64,000 bases of DNA. Origin: GCA-2706205 sp964215955. GTDB lineage: Bacteria; Bdellovibrionota; Bacteriovoracia; Bacteriovoracales; Bacteriovoracaceae. The notes below the pieces were generated by a model, which saw only the letters and a list, made by a program, of their open reading frames with translations, was not told where the DNA came from and searched no databases. A program made the translations under genes and the position numbers. The DNA lies in contig CAXPDR010000031.1 in the NCBI GenBank assembly GCA_964215955.1, positions 138,949 to 202,948 of the forward strand, written 5' to 3'. Positions 17,777-26,367 of the stretch are shown here, piece after piece. Every line of letters begins with the position of its first letter. The stretch's first letter is position 1.

Positions 17777-19414
17777 ATGAACAAGTTTTTACTTTTTATT
17801 TCGTTTTATTGTTTTTGTTTTTCAATTTATGGATCAGAAAAATTAGCTCCTGTAGTCCTTGGGGAATATTTGATCAAAACTAGAGTAATTAAAAACAATG
17901 ATACCTTAAAAGAAGATCTAAAAAGTAATGGTTTTGAAATTATAAGAAAAATTCAAGATGATTTAGTTCTCGTTAAAGGTGAATCAAAGACAAGTATTAA
18001 ATTTAATATTCAAAAATTAAACAAAATGAATAATGTCGAGTTTTCAGAACCAAATTATCTCTATAAGGCGATAGGGAAAAAGACAATCAAAGATCCTAAG
18101 TTCCCTAAGCTATGGGGTCTTCGAAACACAGGAAATAATAGTCCCAAATATAACTTTGAAAAGGGGATTGTTGGTGCAGATATTTCGGCCTTAAATGCAT
18201 GGAAAATTACGAAGGGTGATAAGAGAATTAAGATTGCTGTTATAGACACCGGGGTTGATTATAAACATCCAGATTTGAAAAACAATATTTGGGTAAATGA
18301 GAAAGAGAAAAATGGTAAAGCTGGTGTTGATGATGATGGTAATGGCTATATCGATGATGTTCATGGTTATGACTTTGCTAATAAAGATGGTGATCCAATG
18401 GATGGTAATGATCATGGAACTCATTGTGCTGGAACAATTGCAGCAGAACATAATTCTATTGGAGTCGCAGGTGTAATGGCCCATGCCCAAATTGTTGCCG
18501 TTAAGTTTCTTACTGATGATGGTACAGGTTCTGCAGCCGGTGCAATTGAAGCTATAAATTATGCAACTAAAATTGGTGTTGATATCATGAGTAACTCTTG
18601 GGGTGGTGGGGGATTCTCTATTGCTTTAAAGCAGGCCATCGAAAAGGCAAGAGATGCAGGAATTGTCTTTACAGCTGCTGCTGGAAACTCCAATGACAAT
18701 ACAGATAATACGCCTCATTACCCTAGTAACTATCAGGTAGAAAATGTTATTTCTGTTGCAGCTCATACTATTGATGATCAATTAGCTAGTTTTTCAAGTT
18801 ATGGAGGTAAAACTGTTCATATCGCTGCTCCAGGCCATAATATACTTTCGACAACTTCTGGTGGAAAATATGATACATTCTCTGGTACATCTATGGCCAC
18901 ACCCCATGTCTCTGGAGTTATTGGTCTTTATTTAGCAAAACATGGTCTACCAACTTTTCTCGAATTAAAAAGGGATTTACTCGCCACTTCGGTTTTTTCA
19001 CCGGCTTATGATAAAACAACAATTGGTGGTGGGAGAGTTAATGCAGAATATTTTTTGAAAAAATTGAAACAGCCTAGGCCATCAAAACCAGATCCAAATA
19101 AATGGCAAAAAATTAAAGTCACTACATTTGAATCCAGACATCCATATGCCAACAATATAAATTATTCTAAGACATTTAAGTTAACAGGGGCTAAATTTAT
19201 TCGAGTTTTGGTAAAAGAGTTTGAAACCGAAGAAAACTACGATTATTTAAAAATTAAAGACAAAACAGGGATTGTTATTCAAAAAGTACAAGGTAAAGGT
19301 AATAATTTTGTATCTGATTTTGTTCGCGGTGATGAAGTTACTTTAGAATTTACTAGCGATCACAGTGTGAATTTGTGGGGATTTCAAGTTGAGGAATTAG
19401 AATTTATAAAGTAG
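17777..19414 (+). CDS. Secreted subtilisin-like serine protease (S8) with C-terminal CUB-like domain
   Basis: A 545-residue protein with a signal peptide (about residues 1-19), an I9-type propeptide (about 25-95) and an S8 catalytic domain. The triad is Asp157 (VIDTGVD), His213 (DHGTHCAG) and Ser372 (GTSMATPH), with the oxyanion Asn in AAAGNS. The insert GVDDDGNGYIDDVHGYDF is typical of large secreted subtilases. The last 100 residues form a CUB-like beta domain (NYDYLKIKD) that could bind substrate or surface. It is probably exported for protein digestion. It has its own promoter region, with GGAG before the ATG. Confidence 0.93.
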   Translation: MNKFLLFISFYCFCFSIYGSEKLAPVVLGEYLIKTRVIKNNDTLKEDLKSNGFEIIRKIQDDLVLVKGESKTSIKFNIQKLNKMNNVEFSEPNYLYKAIGKKTIKDPKFPKLWGLRNTGNNSPKYNFEKGIVGADISALNAWKITKGDKRIKIAVIDTGVDYKHPDLKNNIWVNEKEKNGKAGVDDDGNGYIDDVHGYDFANKDGDPMDGNDHGTHCAGTIAAEHNSIGVAGVMAHAQIVAVKFLTDDGTGSAAGAIEAINYATKIGVDIMSNSWGGGGFSIALKQAIEKARDAGIVFTAAAGNSNDNTDNTPHYPSNYQVENVISVAAHTIDDQLASFSSYGGKTVHIAAPGHNILSTTSGGKYDTFSGTSMATPHVSGVIGLYLAKHGLPTFLELKRDLLATSVFSPAYDKTTIGGGRVNAEYFLKKLKQPRPSKPDPNKWQKIKVTTFESRHPYANNINYSKTFKLTGAKFIRVLVKEFETEENYDYLKIKDKTGIVIQKVQGKGNNFVSDFVRGDEVTLEFTSDHSVNLWGFQVEELEFIK

Positions 19415-19443
19415 ATATAATTGTTGAATAAGTGGAGTGTTTT

Positions 19444-19692
19444 ATGTCGAAAAATTATCTTGATGGAGATTTATATAAAAAAAGCAGTGTAGGAACCTCA
19501 ATTGCTTCAAGTGAAGATGAATTGGATATTGAGGTTAAGTATAGTTGGTTTGGCTGGTTTATGCTAACTTGGTTTGGAACCACACAAAACCCTTATTATA
19601 TAGCCTTTATTTGTAAAAAAACTGGTGAAAAATTCGAAGAATTTACAAAGAAAAAAGATATTGAATATTATATGCTATATCGTGTAGTTTAA
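19444..19692 (+). CDS. Small uncharacterised protein
   Basis: An 82-residue protein starting MSKNYLDGDLYKKSS. ATG at 19444 is preferred because GGAG lies six bases upstream, inside a longer frame opened by GTG at 19432. A Trp/Phe-rich segment (YSWFGWFMLTWFGTTQNPYYIAFI) could be one membrane-associated helix. The stop codon merges into the A run of the terminator split by the insertion sequence. Function unknown. Confidence 0.6.
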   Translation: MSKNYLDGDLYKKSSVGTSIASSEDELDIEVKYSWFGWFMLTWFGTTQNPYYIAFICKKTGEKFEEFTKKKDIEYYMLYRVV

Positions 19693-19709
19693 AAAAGCCT
19701 CTAGCTGTC
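19691..19709. terminator. Left half of a bidirectional terminator split by the insertion sequence
   Basis: AAAAAAGCCTCT (19691-19702) is the exact reverse complement of AGAGGCTTTTTT (21108-21119) on the far side of the element. With the element and one copy of the 3-bp target duplication removed, they make a 12-bp stem with an 8-base loop and T runs on both strands. This would end both the 19444-19692 gene and glnK. Confidence 0.75.
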
Positions 19710-19753
19710 TGATCTGTACCCCAAAAAAAGGACAGGTTAATAAAAGGCCCAAG

Positions 19754-20644
19754 TTAAAAACTAAGATGCCTCCGATACTCAGTCGGGGGCATTTTTTTTA
19801 ATCCTAACTGCGGTCGTTTTTCATTATAATACTTCATCTTTTTTGTCACCTCTCGAGTAACATCTTTTAAATCTTTACACTTATTTAATTCTAAGTGATC
19901 TTTAAGAAGTCCAAAAAAACTTTCTATGGGTGCATTATCAAGACAATTCCCCTTACGGCTCATCGATTGAGTTACTCCGAGAGCATCTAACTTATTTCTA
20001 AAAGAAAAATGAGTAAAGTGGAACCCTTGATCTGAGTGGACAATTAGCTCTTCTAATTCTTTCTCTGATAATTTTTTTAGCGCCCTATCCATTGCCGTAT
20101 TTGTAAGGTCTATATTTATATGACTAGATACTTTGAAGCCTACAATTTCCTTTGTTGCAAGATCTTTAACTGCTGCTAGGTAAGCCTTCTTACGATTGTA
20201 TTTTAATTCAGTAATATCGGTCGAGTAAATTTGATCAGGCTGTAAATTTTTAAAGTTTTGCTCTACTAAATTGGGGCATGTTTCATGTTCAGCCTTCTTC
20301 TTAGCAAACTTTCTATATTTATTAACCTGTCTTATTTTAGTTATGAGTCCATACTTTTTCTTAACTCTTGCAATTCTTTTATGGTTAATTACTTCTCCAC
20401 AGCCAAGCTCAATTTGCATTTTCAACTGTCTAATCCCAGCTTTCTCCTTATCCTTAGTAAAATACTTGTTAAGTATCTTGTAAGTCTCTCTATCTCGACT
20501 ATTCATCTTGGTAAACTCTGTATAAAACCAGCTTTTCGATAAATTAAAATAGTAAAGAAGCTGATTTAAACGTAGCTTAGGGTTGAGCTCTCGCGCCTTA
20601 ACAATTAGCTCTTTAACCTTTTCTTTTTCGCTAAGGCGTTCCTC
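19754..20644 (-). CDS. IS3-family transposase OrfB (made as OrfAB by -1 frameshift)
   Basis: DDE integrase-fold transposase. The catalytic acids are in STDITEL (Asp), VHSDQGFHF (Asp) and LDNAPIESFFGLLK (Glu), with YNEKRPQLGLKKMPP near the end. The frame opens directly after the slippery A AAA AAG at 20650-20644, giving a predicted OrfAB fusion of about 422 residues (126 from OrfA, 296 from this frame). The first ATG of this frame is at 20506, so translation without a frameshift would lose about 46 residues of the HTH_21-like linker. Confidence 0.9.
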   Translation of the reverse strand, partial: EERLSEKEKVKELIVKARELNPKLRLNQLLYYFNLSKSWFYTEFTKMNSRDRETYKILNKYFTKDKEKAGIRQLKMQIELGCGEVINHKRIARVKKKYGLITKIRQVNKYRKFAKKKAEHETCPNLVEQNFKNLQPDQIYSTDITELKYNRKKAYLAAVKDLATKEIVGFKVSSHINIDLTNTAMDRALKKLSEKELEELIVHSDQGFHFTHFSFRNKLDALGVTQSMSRKGNCLDNAPIESFFGLLKDHLELNKCKDLKDVTREVTKKMKYYNEKRPQLGLKKMPPTEYRRHLSF

Positions 20645-21021
20645 TTTTTTAAGTCAGAGATGACCTCCTTTTGAATCTCTACAACTGCAAGGAGTTCTTC
20701 ATAGGTTAATTCATTAAAGTTTTCATTTTTAGGGCGTCCTGTTGCTCCAAGACCTCGAGTTTCAACATAAAAAGACTCTGCACCTTGCTCTGTGTACTTT
20801 TTCTTCCACTTTTTTATACTGTCACGAGCATAAGATGGAATAAACCAGTCGAGATTTATTCCTGCCTTTGAAAAGATTAAGTCTTGGCTTTGACCTGATA
20901 AATAAGCTTCAACTGCTTGAACCTTAAACTTTGAAGTAAAAACAACATGTTTATCTGTTATTTTCTCTACATTTGGGTTTTTGAGAAGTTCACTCTTTTG
21001 TGATTTTGATAAGTTGTGCAT
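20605..21021 (-). CDS. IS3-family OrfA (helix-turn-helix DNA-binding protein)
   Basis: A 138-residue protein with a helix-turn-helix region for binding the element ends (TSKFKVQAVEAYLSGQSQDLIF, then SIKKWKKKYTEQGAESF). A coiled-coil leucine zipper follows (ELTYEELLAVVEIQKEVISDLKK), as usual in OrfA. AGGAG precedes the ATG. The zero-frame codons TTA AAA AAG at 20652-20644 are the slip site into OrfB. Translation continuing in frame stops 12 codons later. Confidence 0.88.
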   Translation of the reverse strand: MHNLSKSQKSELLKNPNVEKITDKHVVFTSKFKVQAVEAYLSGQSQDLIFSKAGINLDWFIPSYARDSIKKWKKKYTEQGAESFYVETRGLGATGRPKNENFNELTYEELLAVVEIQKEVISDLKKRNALAKKKRLKS

Positions 21022-21124
21022 TTCTGTACTCCTAAAATAGTAAACCCCATCATATCACAGATGGGGCTTTTATTTTTGTGTCCCTTAAAAGGGGTACAGA
21101 TCAGTCAAGAGGCTTTTTTATATT

Positions 21125-21469
21125 TTAATTCCCGATAGAGTCACTACCTTCTTCTCCTGTGGAAATTCTATAACAACGCTCAATCGGGTAAACAAAGATT
21201 TTTCCATCTCCTATATTTCCTGACTTACCACCTTTAAGAATGGCATCAACCGCCTTATCTACGTATTCATCGTTAACTGCCATCTGGATTCTAATTTTCT
21301 TTTTAAGATCTATTTCCATTTCTACACCACGATAGGTTTCAATAATAGAGTCCTCATCAGAATGGCCGTAGCAATCATTAATAATAAATCTATTGATTTC
21401 GTTTTTATATAAAAGCTTCTTAATTCTGTTTAATTTTTCTGGTTGAACAATTGCAACTATCATTTTCAT
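21125..21469 (-). CDS. glnK: Nitrogen regulatory protein PII (GlnK/GlnB family) lacking Tyr51
   Basis: A 114-residue PII protein that aligns without gaps to E. coli GlnB over the T-loop. The nucleotide-binding GKSGNIGDGKIFVYPIERCYRISTGEEG is intact. In the T-loop the family sequence YRGAEY (Tyr46 to Tyr51) reads YRGVEM, so the uridylylated Tyr51 is Met and the cyanobacterial phospho-Ser49 is Val. It follows amtB by 11 bases, so it should gate the ammonium channel directly through the T-loop. It is followed by the right half of the split terminator. Confidence 0.93.
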   Translation of the reverse strand: MKMIVAIVQPEKLNRIKKLLYKNEINRFIINDCYGHSDEDSIIETYRGVEMEIDLKKKIRIQMAVNDEYVDKAVDAILKGGKSGNIGDGKIFVYPIERCYRISTGEEGSDSIGN

Positions 21470-21480
21470 ATAATTTTCCT

Positions 21481-22797
21481 TTATTTAGATTCGTAATAAG
21501 CTTCAAGGCCGTGTTCTTCTATATCAAGGCCGACATATTCTTCATCAGGGGTTACTCTAAGGCCGTAAAGTTTTTTAATAAGGTTAAATAATATAAAACC
21601 TGTAACTAGGGCCCAGGCCATAAAAGAAATAACTCCTATGAATTGACTAATCAGCTGATTAAATCCACCACCATAAAATAAGCCTGTGTTTGCATCACCA
21701 ATACCTAATGATTTTTCTGCTCCAAGTAAGCCTACGGCAATTGTCCCCCAAGCACCACAGATTCCATGGACAGAAATTGCACCTACAGGATCATCGATTT
21801 TTAATTTGGTATCGATAAAAATTACAGAAAAGGTAACTAAGGCTCCTGAAACTATTCCTATAATGAGAGCACCTTCCCATGCTACATTTGCACATCCTGC
21901 GGTAATACCAACAAGCCCTGCTAAAGCACCATTTAAGCTCATTGTAACATCTGGTTTCTTAAATTTAATCCATGAAAGAAGCATGGCCGTAATAGCACTT
22001 ACAACGGCAGAAATATTTGTAATAAAAGCAATTCTTCCAATTGAGCCATCGCCAACGGTGGTAGAGCCTGCATTAAAGCCGAACCAAGATAACCAAAGGA
22101 TAAAAACTCCCAACGCCGCAAATGGAATATTATGACCTGGGATTGCTCTTACAACACCTTTTGGGCCGTACTTTCCTTTTCTTGGTCCGATGGTTATAGC
22201 GCCAGCTAAAGCAAGCCAACCACCTAATGAGTGAACTACCGTAGAGCCTGCAAAGTCTATAAACGCCCCTGTACTGAGATTCTCAAGCCAACCAGAGCCG
22301 TTTGCAAGCGAGCCCCAGGCCCATGATCCAGAAATTGGATATATAAGGCCAGTTATGATAACCGAGTAAAGTAAATAGCTGGTGAAAATGGTTCGTTCTG
22401 CCATGGCACCAGAAACAATGGTAGCAGCCGTGGCAGCAAAAACGGTTTGAAAAAGGATAAAAGTGTAACTCCATGAGTCACCAGTGACACCACTAAGTAA
22501 AAAGTCTGTCGTTCCGAATATACCATTAGTTTTTCCAAACATTAATCCATAGCCAATAAAGAAGAAGAGTAAACTTCCAATTGAAAAATCCATAAGGTTT
22601 TTCATGATAATGTTGATAGAGTTTTTAGACCTAGTTAGACCCATTTCGACTAATGCAAAGCCTGCCTGCATAAAGAATACCATAAAGGCTGCAAGGCAAG
22701 TCCACACGGTGTTTAGGTTGTGTTGTAAATTTGCCAGCTCATTGGCAAAGACATGACCTGAGATGAGCATCCCAGTAAATAGAATTACTTTTTTCAT
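21481..22797 (-). CDS. amtB: Ammonium transporter
   Basis: A 438-residue Amt/Mep/Rh channel with a signal peptide (MKKVILFTGMLISGHVFA) and eleven likely helices. The pore His pair is in STVVHSLGGWLAL and SVHGICGAWG. Other signatures are QTVFAATAATIVSGAMAER and WLSWFGFNAGS. It moves ammonium across the inner membrane and is the first gene of an amtB-glnK pair, the reverse of the E. coli gene order. No ntrB/ntrC gene is in the window. Confidence 0.95.
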   Translation of the reverse strand: MKKVILFTGMLISGHVFANELANLQHNLNTVWTCLAAFMVFFMQAGFALVEMGLTRSKNSINIIMKNLMDFSIGSLLFFFIGYGLMFGKTNGIFGTTDFLLSGVTGDSWSYTFILFQTVFAATAATIVSGAMAERTIFTSYLLYSVIITGLIYPISGSWAWGSLANGSGWLENLSTGAFIDFAGSTVVHSLGGWLALAGAITIGPRKGKYGPKGVVRAIPGHNIPFAALGVFILWLSWFGFNAGSTTVGDGSIGRIAFITNISAVVSAITAMLLSWIKFKKPDVTMSLNGALAGLVGITAGCANVAWEGALIIGIVSGALVTFSVIFIDTKLKIDDPVGAISVHGICGAWGTIAVGLLGAEKSLGIGDANTGLFYGGGFNQLISQFIGVISFMAWALVTGFILFNLIKKLYGLRVTPDEEYVGLDIEEHGLEAYYESK

Positions 22798-22976
22798 TTA
22801 ACATCCTTGTTATTTTCCCCACTTAGCTAAATTGTAATTGAACTAAATTTAATTTGTCTAGAATTGAATTTGATAAATGTTAAATATTAAGATCTCTGTA
22901 AAATCTTCAATTTAATTGTTCTGGGAATTCATAAATAGTAGAACGCAATATCTATTATTGTGCTTAGGAGATTCCT

Positions 22977-24443
22977 TTGAATTTTAAATCTTTTGGTGTT
23001 GGCCTTTTTATGGTTCTTTCTATATTTGGATGTGGGAAAGAATCTAATAATTCCCGTTCAAATTCATGGAGCGAGTATTTAAAAGGTGGTACTCCAATTC
23101 CTCTTTTTAAAGAAGTCAAAAACTGTAATAAAGAATTTAATCCAGAAAACGATAGTCATATTTATATTTTCCGCTACCGTAACGGTACTTCTAATTTGGT
23201 TGAATTGAATTTTCTAAATCAAATCCAAAGTTCTTTCATTTTGAGTGAAAAACAAGGTCCATTAGTTAAAAGTATTTATGGTTCAGAAATTAGTTATGAG
23301 TTAACCAATAAGTACTATGAAGAATTGGGAGGATATTTCCCTGTAAGTATGACTGACTATTCTTTTAGTAAAAAGGGTAAAAAACTAGATATATGTCCTG
23401 GTCTAGATTCTTATGACAAAAAGAGTTATGAAAATGCTGGATTAAGTATTAGTTACACTATTACAAAGACCTATAATAAAGTTAAAGAAGTATATCCGAA
23501 ATTGGATTTAGGACAACTAACTCTTTATGTCGCTCCTATTATTTCTGTTACAGAAAGCTTCCATGGTGGAGAAAAAAATAAACAAAAAGAAACGAGAATA
23601 GATACTGACAATGCCTTCTATAATGGGCAAAAGAAAATGATTGCTTTCTTACCTGAGAGTGAAGAAAGAAAATTCGTGGCTCCATTATGGGAAATTCCTA
23701 TGGTCGCAGCTCATGAATACGGACATCATATTTTTAATGTTTTAGTTAATTCTAAAATCGGAAGTAAGTCAGAACTCATTGGAAACTGCTTTAATGGACA
23801 TAAGAGAGAAGATTTACAACTTAGCCAAGGTAAATTTCGAGATATTAGACCGCAGGCATTTACCCTTAGGGCCATTAACGAAGGATTTGCAGATCTTATA
23901 GCTTATTACACTAATGAAGATCATGAGCGTGGATTAAAAGGAGTTCGATGTTTCGAAAAAAACAGAGAAGTTTCTTCTGAAATTTATGGTGATGGAACTA
24001 AAAAATATTTTTCAGCTAAGGCCAAAGAAGTTATGGACTCAATGGTAGCGATTGAAGCTGATAGGGATTGTAATACACCTAACTTTCAAAAAATTCATGA
24101 AGCAGGTGCCAGCTTTGCCTATATGGCGAATCATATGATCGCAAAAGTGACTAGCGATAAAGATCTTAAATTAAAACTGTTACTTTTTTGGGGAAATTAT
24201 CTTTCTCAATTTCATTCCAAATTGGAAAAAGCTAGGCCTAGTACTTATATGCAGGCAAGTATGGAAATTTTAGTTCTTCTTATAAATTCTTTAATTACAG
24301 AAGATGCTAATAAGTTTTCATGTTCTGTCATAGGGGAATATATAGATATGGAAGGTAAAAGTTGTCTTCTAATCACTCGTGAAAATGAAAATGCTCAAAG
24401 TGTAGATGATTTTAAACTTAGAAACTTTATTAAAATAAAATAG
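22977..24443 (+). CDS. Zinc metalloprotease lipoprotein (copy 1 of tandem pair)
   Basis: A 488-residue protein starting at TTG (AGGAG five bases upstream). The signal ends in the lipobox IFGC, so it is lipid-anchored. The zinc motif HEYGHH is at residues 246-251, and NEGFAD (Glu302) gives the likely third ligand, a gluzincin-like HExxH...E arrangement. The segment DTDNAFYNGQKKMIAFLPESEE and the later GDGTKKYFSAKAKEVMDS are shared with copy 2. I cannot name a peptidase family. The next gene is a paralogue 21 bases downstream. Confidence 0.8.
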   Translation: MNFKSFGVGLFMVLSIFGCGKESNNSRSNSWSEYLKGGTPIPLFKEVKNCNKEFNPENDSHIYIFRYRNGTSNLVELNFLNQIQSSFILSEKQGPLVKSIYGSEISYELTNKYYEELGGYFPVSMTDYSFSKKGKKLDICPGLDSYDKKSYENAGLSISYTITKTYNKVKEVYPKLDLGQLTLYVAPIISVTESFHGGEKNKQKETRIDTDNAFYNGQKKMIAFLPESEERKFVAPLWEIPMVAAHEYGHHIFNVLVNSKIGSKSELIGNCFNGHKREDLQLSQGKFRDIRPQAFTLRAINEGFADLIAYYTNEDHERGLKGVRCFEKNREVSSEIYGDGTKKYFSAKAKEVMDSMVAIEADRDCNTPNFQKIHEAGASFAYMANHMIAKVTSDKDLKLKLLLFWGNYLSQFHSKLEKARPSTYMQASMEILVLLINSLITEDANKFSCSVIGEYIDMEGKSCLLITRENENAQSVDDFKLRNFIKIK

Positions 24444-24464
24444 AAAAAATAGGGGGTGATTAAA

Positions 24465-25871
24465 ATGGGGAAGTTTTTTGTAGTAAGCCAGGTACTACTT
24501 GTTAGTTCTTTAATAAGTTGTGGGGGGAAAACCGGTGGTAGTAATAAGAGTAAAGAAGATCAATGGAAAGAATTTGTTGATGGAAATACACCTAAGTTTT
24601 TAGTTAAAGCACAAAATAATTGTGGTGTAGGAATTCAAAGCTTTTCTGATTTAAACTTTAGTTTCTCTCGATATTTTGAAAGTAGGGATAATTTTGTCAC
24701 TTATGATCTTGAAAATCAGTTCTTTGGAAATATTATTCAATCTAATAATAACGGTCCAATTAAAACTTCTTTATATGATTCTGAAATGCTTTATGGGTAT
24801 GACTATAAATGGTCAGATGAATATAAAAATTACGAAATTATAAAAGAATATGATTTTATAACTGAAAATGCTGGTAATGATTTATTTATATGTGAAAACT
24901 CTGGTACATTTACTGGAAATTTTTACGAGAGTGCTGGATTAAATATCTCTCAAGTTGTTACGCAGACATTTAATAAAATTAAAGAAGCTGATCCTGAAAT
25001 AAAAATTGATCCGATAACAGTTCATGTCGGATTAAAATTTAAACTACAGCAAAGCTTTTTAGGAGGAGCTAATAATAGGGAAATTAAAAGCCAATATAGA
25101 ACTGATAACGCGTTCTATTTTGGAAGAGATAAGATTTTAGCATTTTTACCTGAAAGTGAAGAGGCAGCTATGGCAGCTCCTCTTTGGGAAATTCCAATGG
25201 TTGGTGCTCATGAATATGGCCATCATGTTTTTAATACTTTAATTAGTAGTAAAATTGGTCACGTACATGACAAAGTTGGATCATGTTTCAAAGAGAATAA
25301 ATTAGAAAGTCTTTTAAAGAATCATTATTTTGAGGATAGGGATAAATCCCATGAGAATTTTACTCTTAGAGCAATGAATGAAGGCTTTGCCGATTTAATT
25401 GCATTTTATACAAATTCTAAAAGTGAACGCTCCCTTGATGGGGTTGAGTGTATGGAGAATAATCGAGATTTGAATTCATCAACATATGGAGATGGAACAA
25501 AAAAATACTTTTCCTATACAGCTCAAATAAGAATGGATAGCAGTTATAACTATGGTCAAGATAGTGATTGTAATACTCCAGACTTTCAAGCAATTCATGA
25601 AGTAGGAGCATCTTTTGCTTATATTATGGATCAAATAATATCTTTGAAGGCATCGACTCAAAAAGAAAAGTTACAATTGCTACTGAAGTGGACAAATAAG
25701 TTTTCTGAAGTTCACCCTGTAATTACGAAAAAAGAGCCATCAGCTTATATTAAGCATGCTGTCGAAATTATGGCCGTACTTATAAATAATGAAGTTGGAA
25801 CTTCTAGTAAGAATATTAAATGTGAAGATATTAACCAGCATTTTGCAGGTTATGATTGTGAAATTTTATAA
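24465..25871 (+). CDS. Zinc metalloprotease lipoprotein (copy 2 of tandem pair)
   Basis: A 468-residue paralogue of the preceding gene. ATG at 24465 is chosen over GTG at 24456 because AGGGGG lies eight bases upstream and the signal then starts cleanly. The lipobox is LISC. The zinc motif HEYGHH is at residues 249-254, with NEGFAD (Glu306). Blocks shared with copy 1 include WKEFVDGNTPKFL versus WSEYLKGGTPIPL, and DTDNAFYNG versus RTDNAFYFG. Both copies keep all metal-site residues, so neither looks like a decaying duplicate. Confidence 0.8.
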   Translation: MGKFFVVSQVLLVSSLISCGGKTGGSNKSKEDQWKEFVDGNTPKFLVKAQNNCGVGIQSFSDLNFSFSRYFESRDNFVTYDLENQFFGNIIQSNNNGPIKTSLYDSEMLYGYDYKWSDEYKNYEIIKEYDFITENAGNDLFICENSGTFTGNFYESAGLNISQVVTQTFNKIKEADPEIKIDPITVHVGLKFKLQQSFLGGANNREIKSQYRTDNAFYFGRDKILAFLPESEEAAMAAPLWEIPMVGAHEYGHHVFNTLISSKIGHVHDKVGSCFKENKLESLLKNHYFEDRDKSHENFTLRAMNEGFADLIAFYTNSKSERSLDGVECMENNRDLNSSTYGDGTKKYFSYTAQIRMDSSYNYGQDSDCNTPDFQAIHEVGASFAYIMDQIISLKASTQKEKLQLLLKWTNKFSEVHPVITKKEPSAYIKHAVEIMAVLINNEVGTSSKNIKCEDINQHFAGYDCEIL

Positions 25872-25896
25872 TTTCTATCTTTTATCGTTTTAATAC

Positions 25897-25927
25897 AAAA
25901 AAAGCCCCTTTTAAAAAGGGGCTTTTT
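25897..25927. terminator. Bidirectional terminator between the protease gene and rpmB
   Basis: The stem AAAAAGCCCCTTTT / AAAAAGGGGCTTTTT has T runs on both strands. It lies between convergent genes ending at 25871 and 25956. Confidence 0.88.
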
Positions 25928-25955
25928 ATTTTGAAAAATAATTAAAAAAAATTAA

Positions 25956-26186
25956 TTAAGCGTTTGGACCATATTTTCTTAAGAATTTTGATAAAGAACC
26001 TAACTTGTCTAAAGTTCTGATTGCTTTAGCTGATAATCTTAATTTTACCGTTCTTCCAGTCTCTGGATCAAAAACTCTTTTAGTGTGAAGGTTAACTTCT
26101 TGTTGCATCTTAGTTTTGATATTAGAGTGAGATACTTTATGTCCTTTAAGTCTTCTTTTTCCAGTTAAATCACATGTACGTGCCAT
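25956..26186 (-). CDS. rpmB: 50S ribosomal protein L28
   Basis: A 76-residue basic protein. MARTCDLTGKRRLKGHKVSHS is the L28 N-terminus, and FDPETGRTVKLRLSAKAIRTL is the conserved core. A single Cys is present, so there is no zinc site. It stands alone with its own terminator and is divergent from the transketolase gene. Confidence 0.95.
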   Translation of the reverse strand: MARTCDLTGKRRLKGHKVSHSNIKTKMQQEVNLHTKRVFDPETGRTVKLRLSAKAIRTLDKLGSLSKFLRKYGPNA

Positions 26187-26367
26187 AATTTATACCCTTT
26201 TTATATACTTTATAAGTTTGTTTCTAAAGTTAAGAGCAGATAAATTACTGTGGTTTGAACAATAATGCAAGTCATAAATTGTAAAAAATCAAAAACTTAA
26301 ATCTTGCCTACTTAGTTGGCTTATTATTTAATTATGGCAAATTTCTAACTCAAAAGGATACGAACCT

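Larger units (their letters stand above)
19710..21103 (-). mobile_element. Complete IS3-family insertion sequence (1394 bp)
   Basis: The ends are inverted repeats: TGATCTGTACCCC at 19710-19722 and its reverse complement at 21091-21103, extending to 20 matches in 25. GTC flanks both ends (19707-19709 and 21104-21106), a 3-bp target duplication as made by IS3-family elements (IS150-like subgroups). Inside are orfA and orfB on the minus strand, joined by a canonical A AAA AAG frameshift site. A hairpin at 21045-21066 precedes orfA. A plus-strand terminator-like hairpin (19766-19799) lies at the orfB end. Everything looks intact, so the insertion may be recent and active. Confidence 0.92.

Noticed and set aside
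19754..21021. orfA/orfB as a frameshifted transposase pseudogene
   Set aside because: The junction is a canonical A AAA AAG slip site, both frames are otherwise intact and the ends and target duplication are perfect.
21686..22135. Open frame of 149 residues antisense to amtB
   Set aside because: It is the shadow of the highly conserved channel core; no start signal and no plausible protein.
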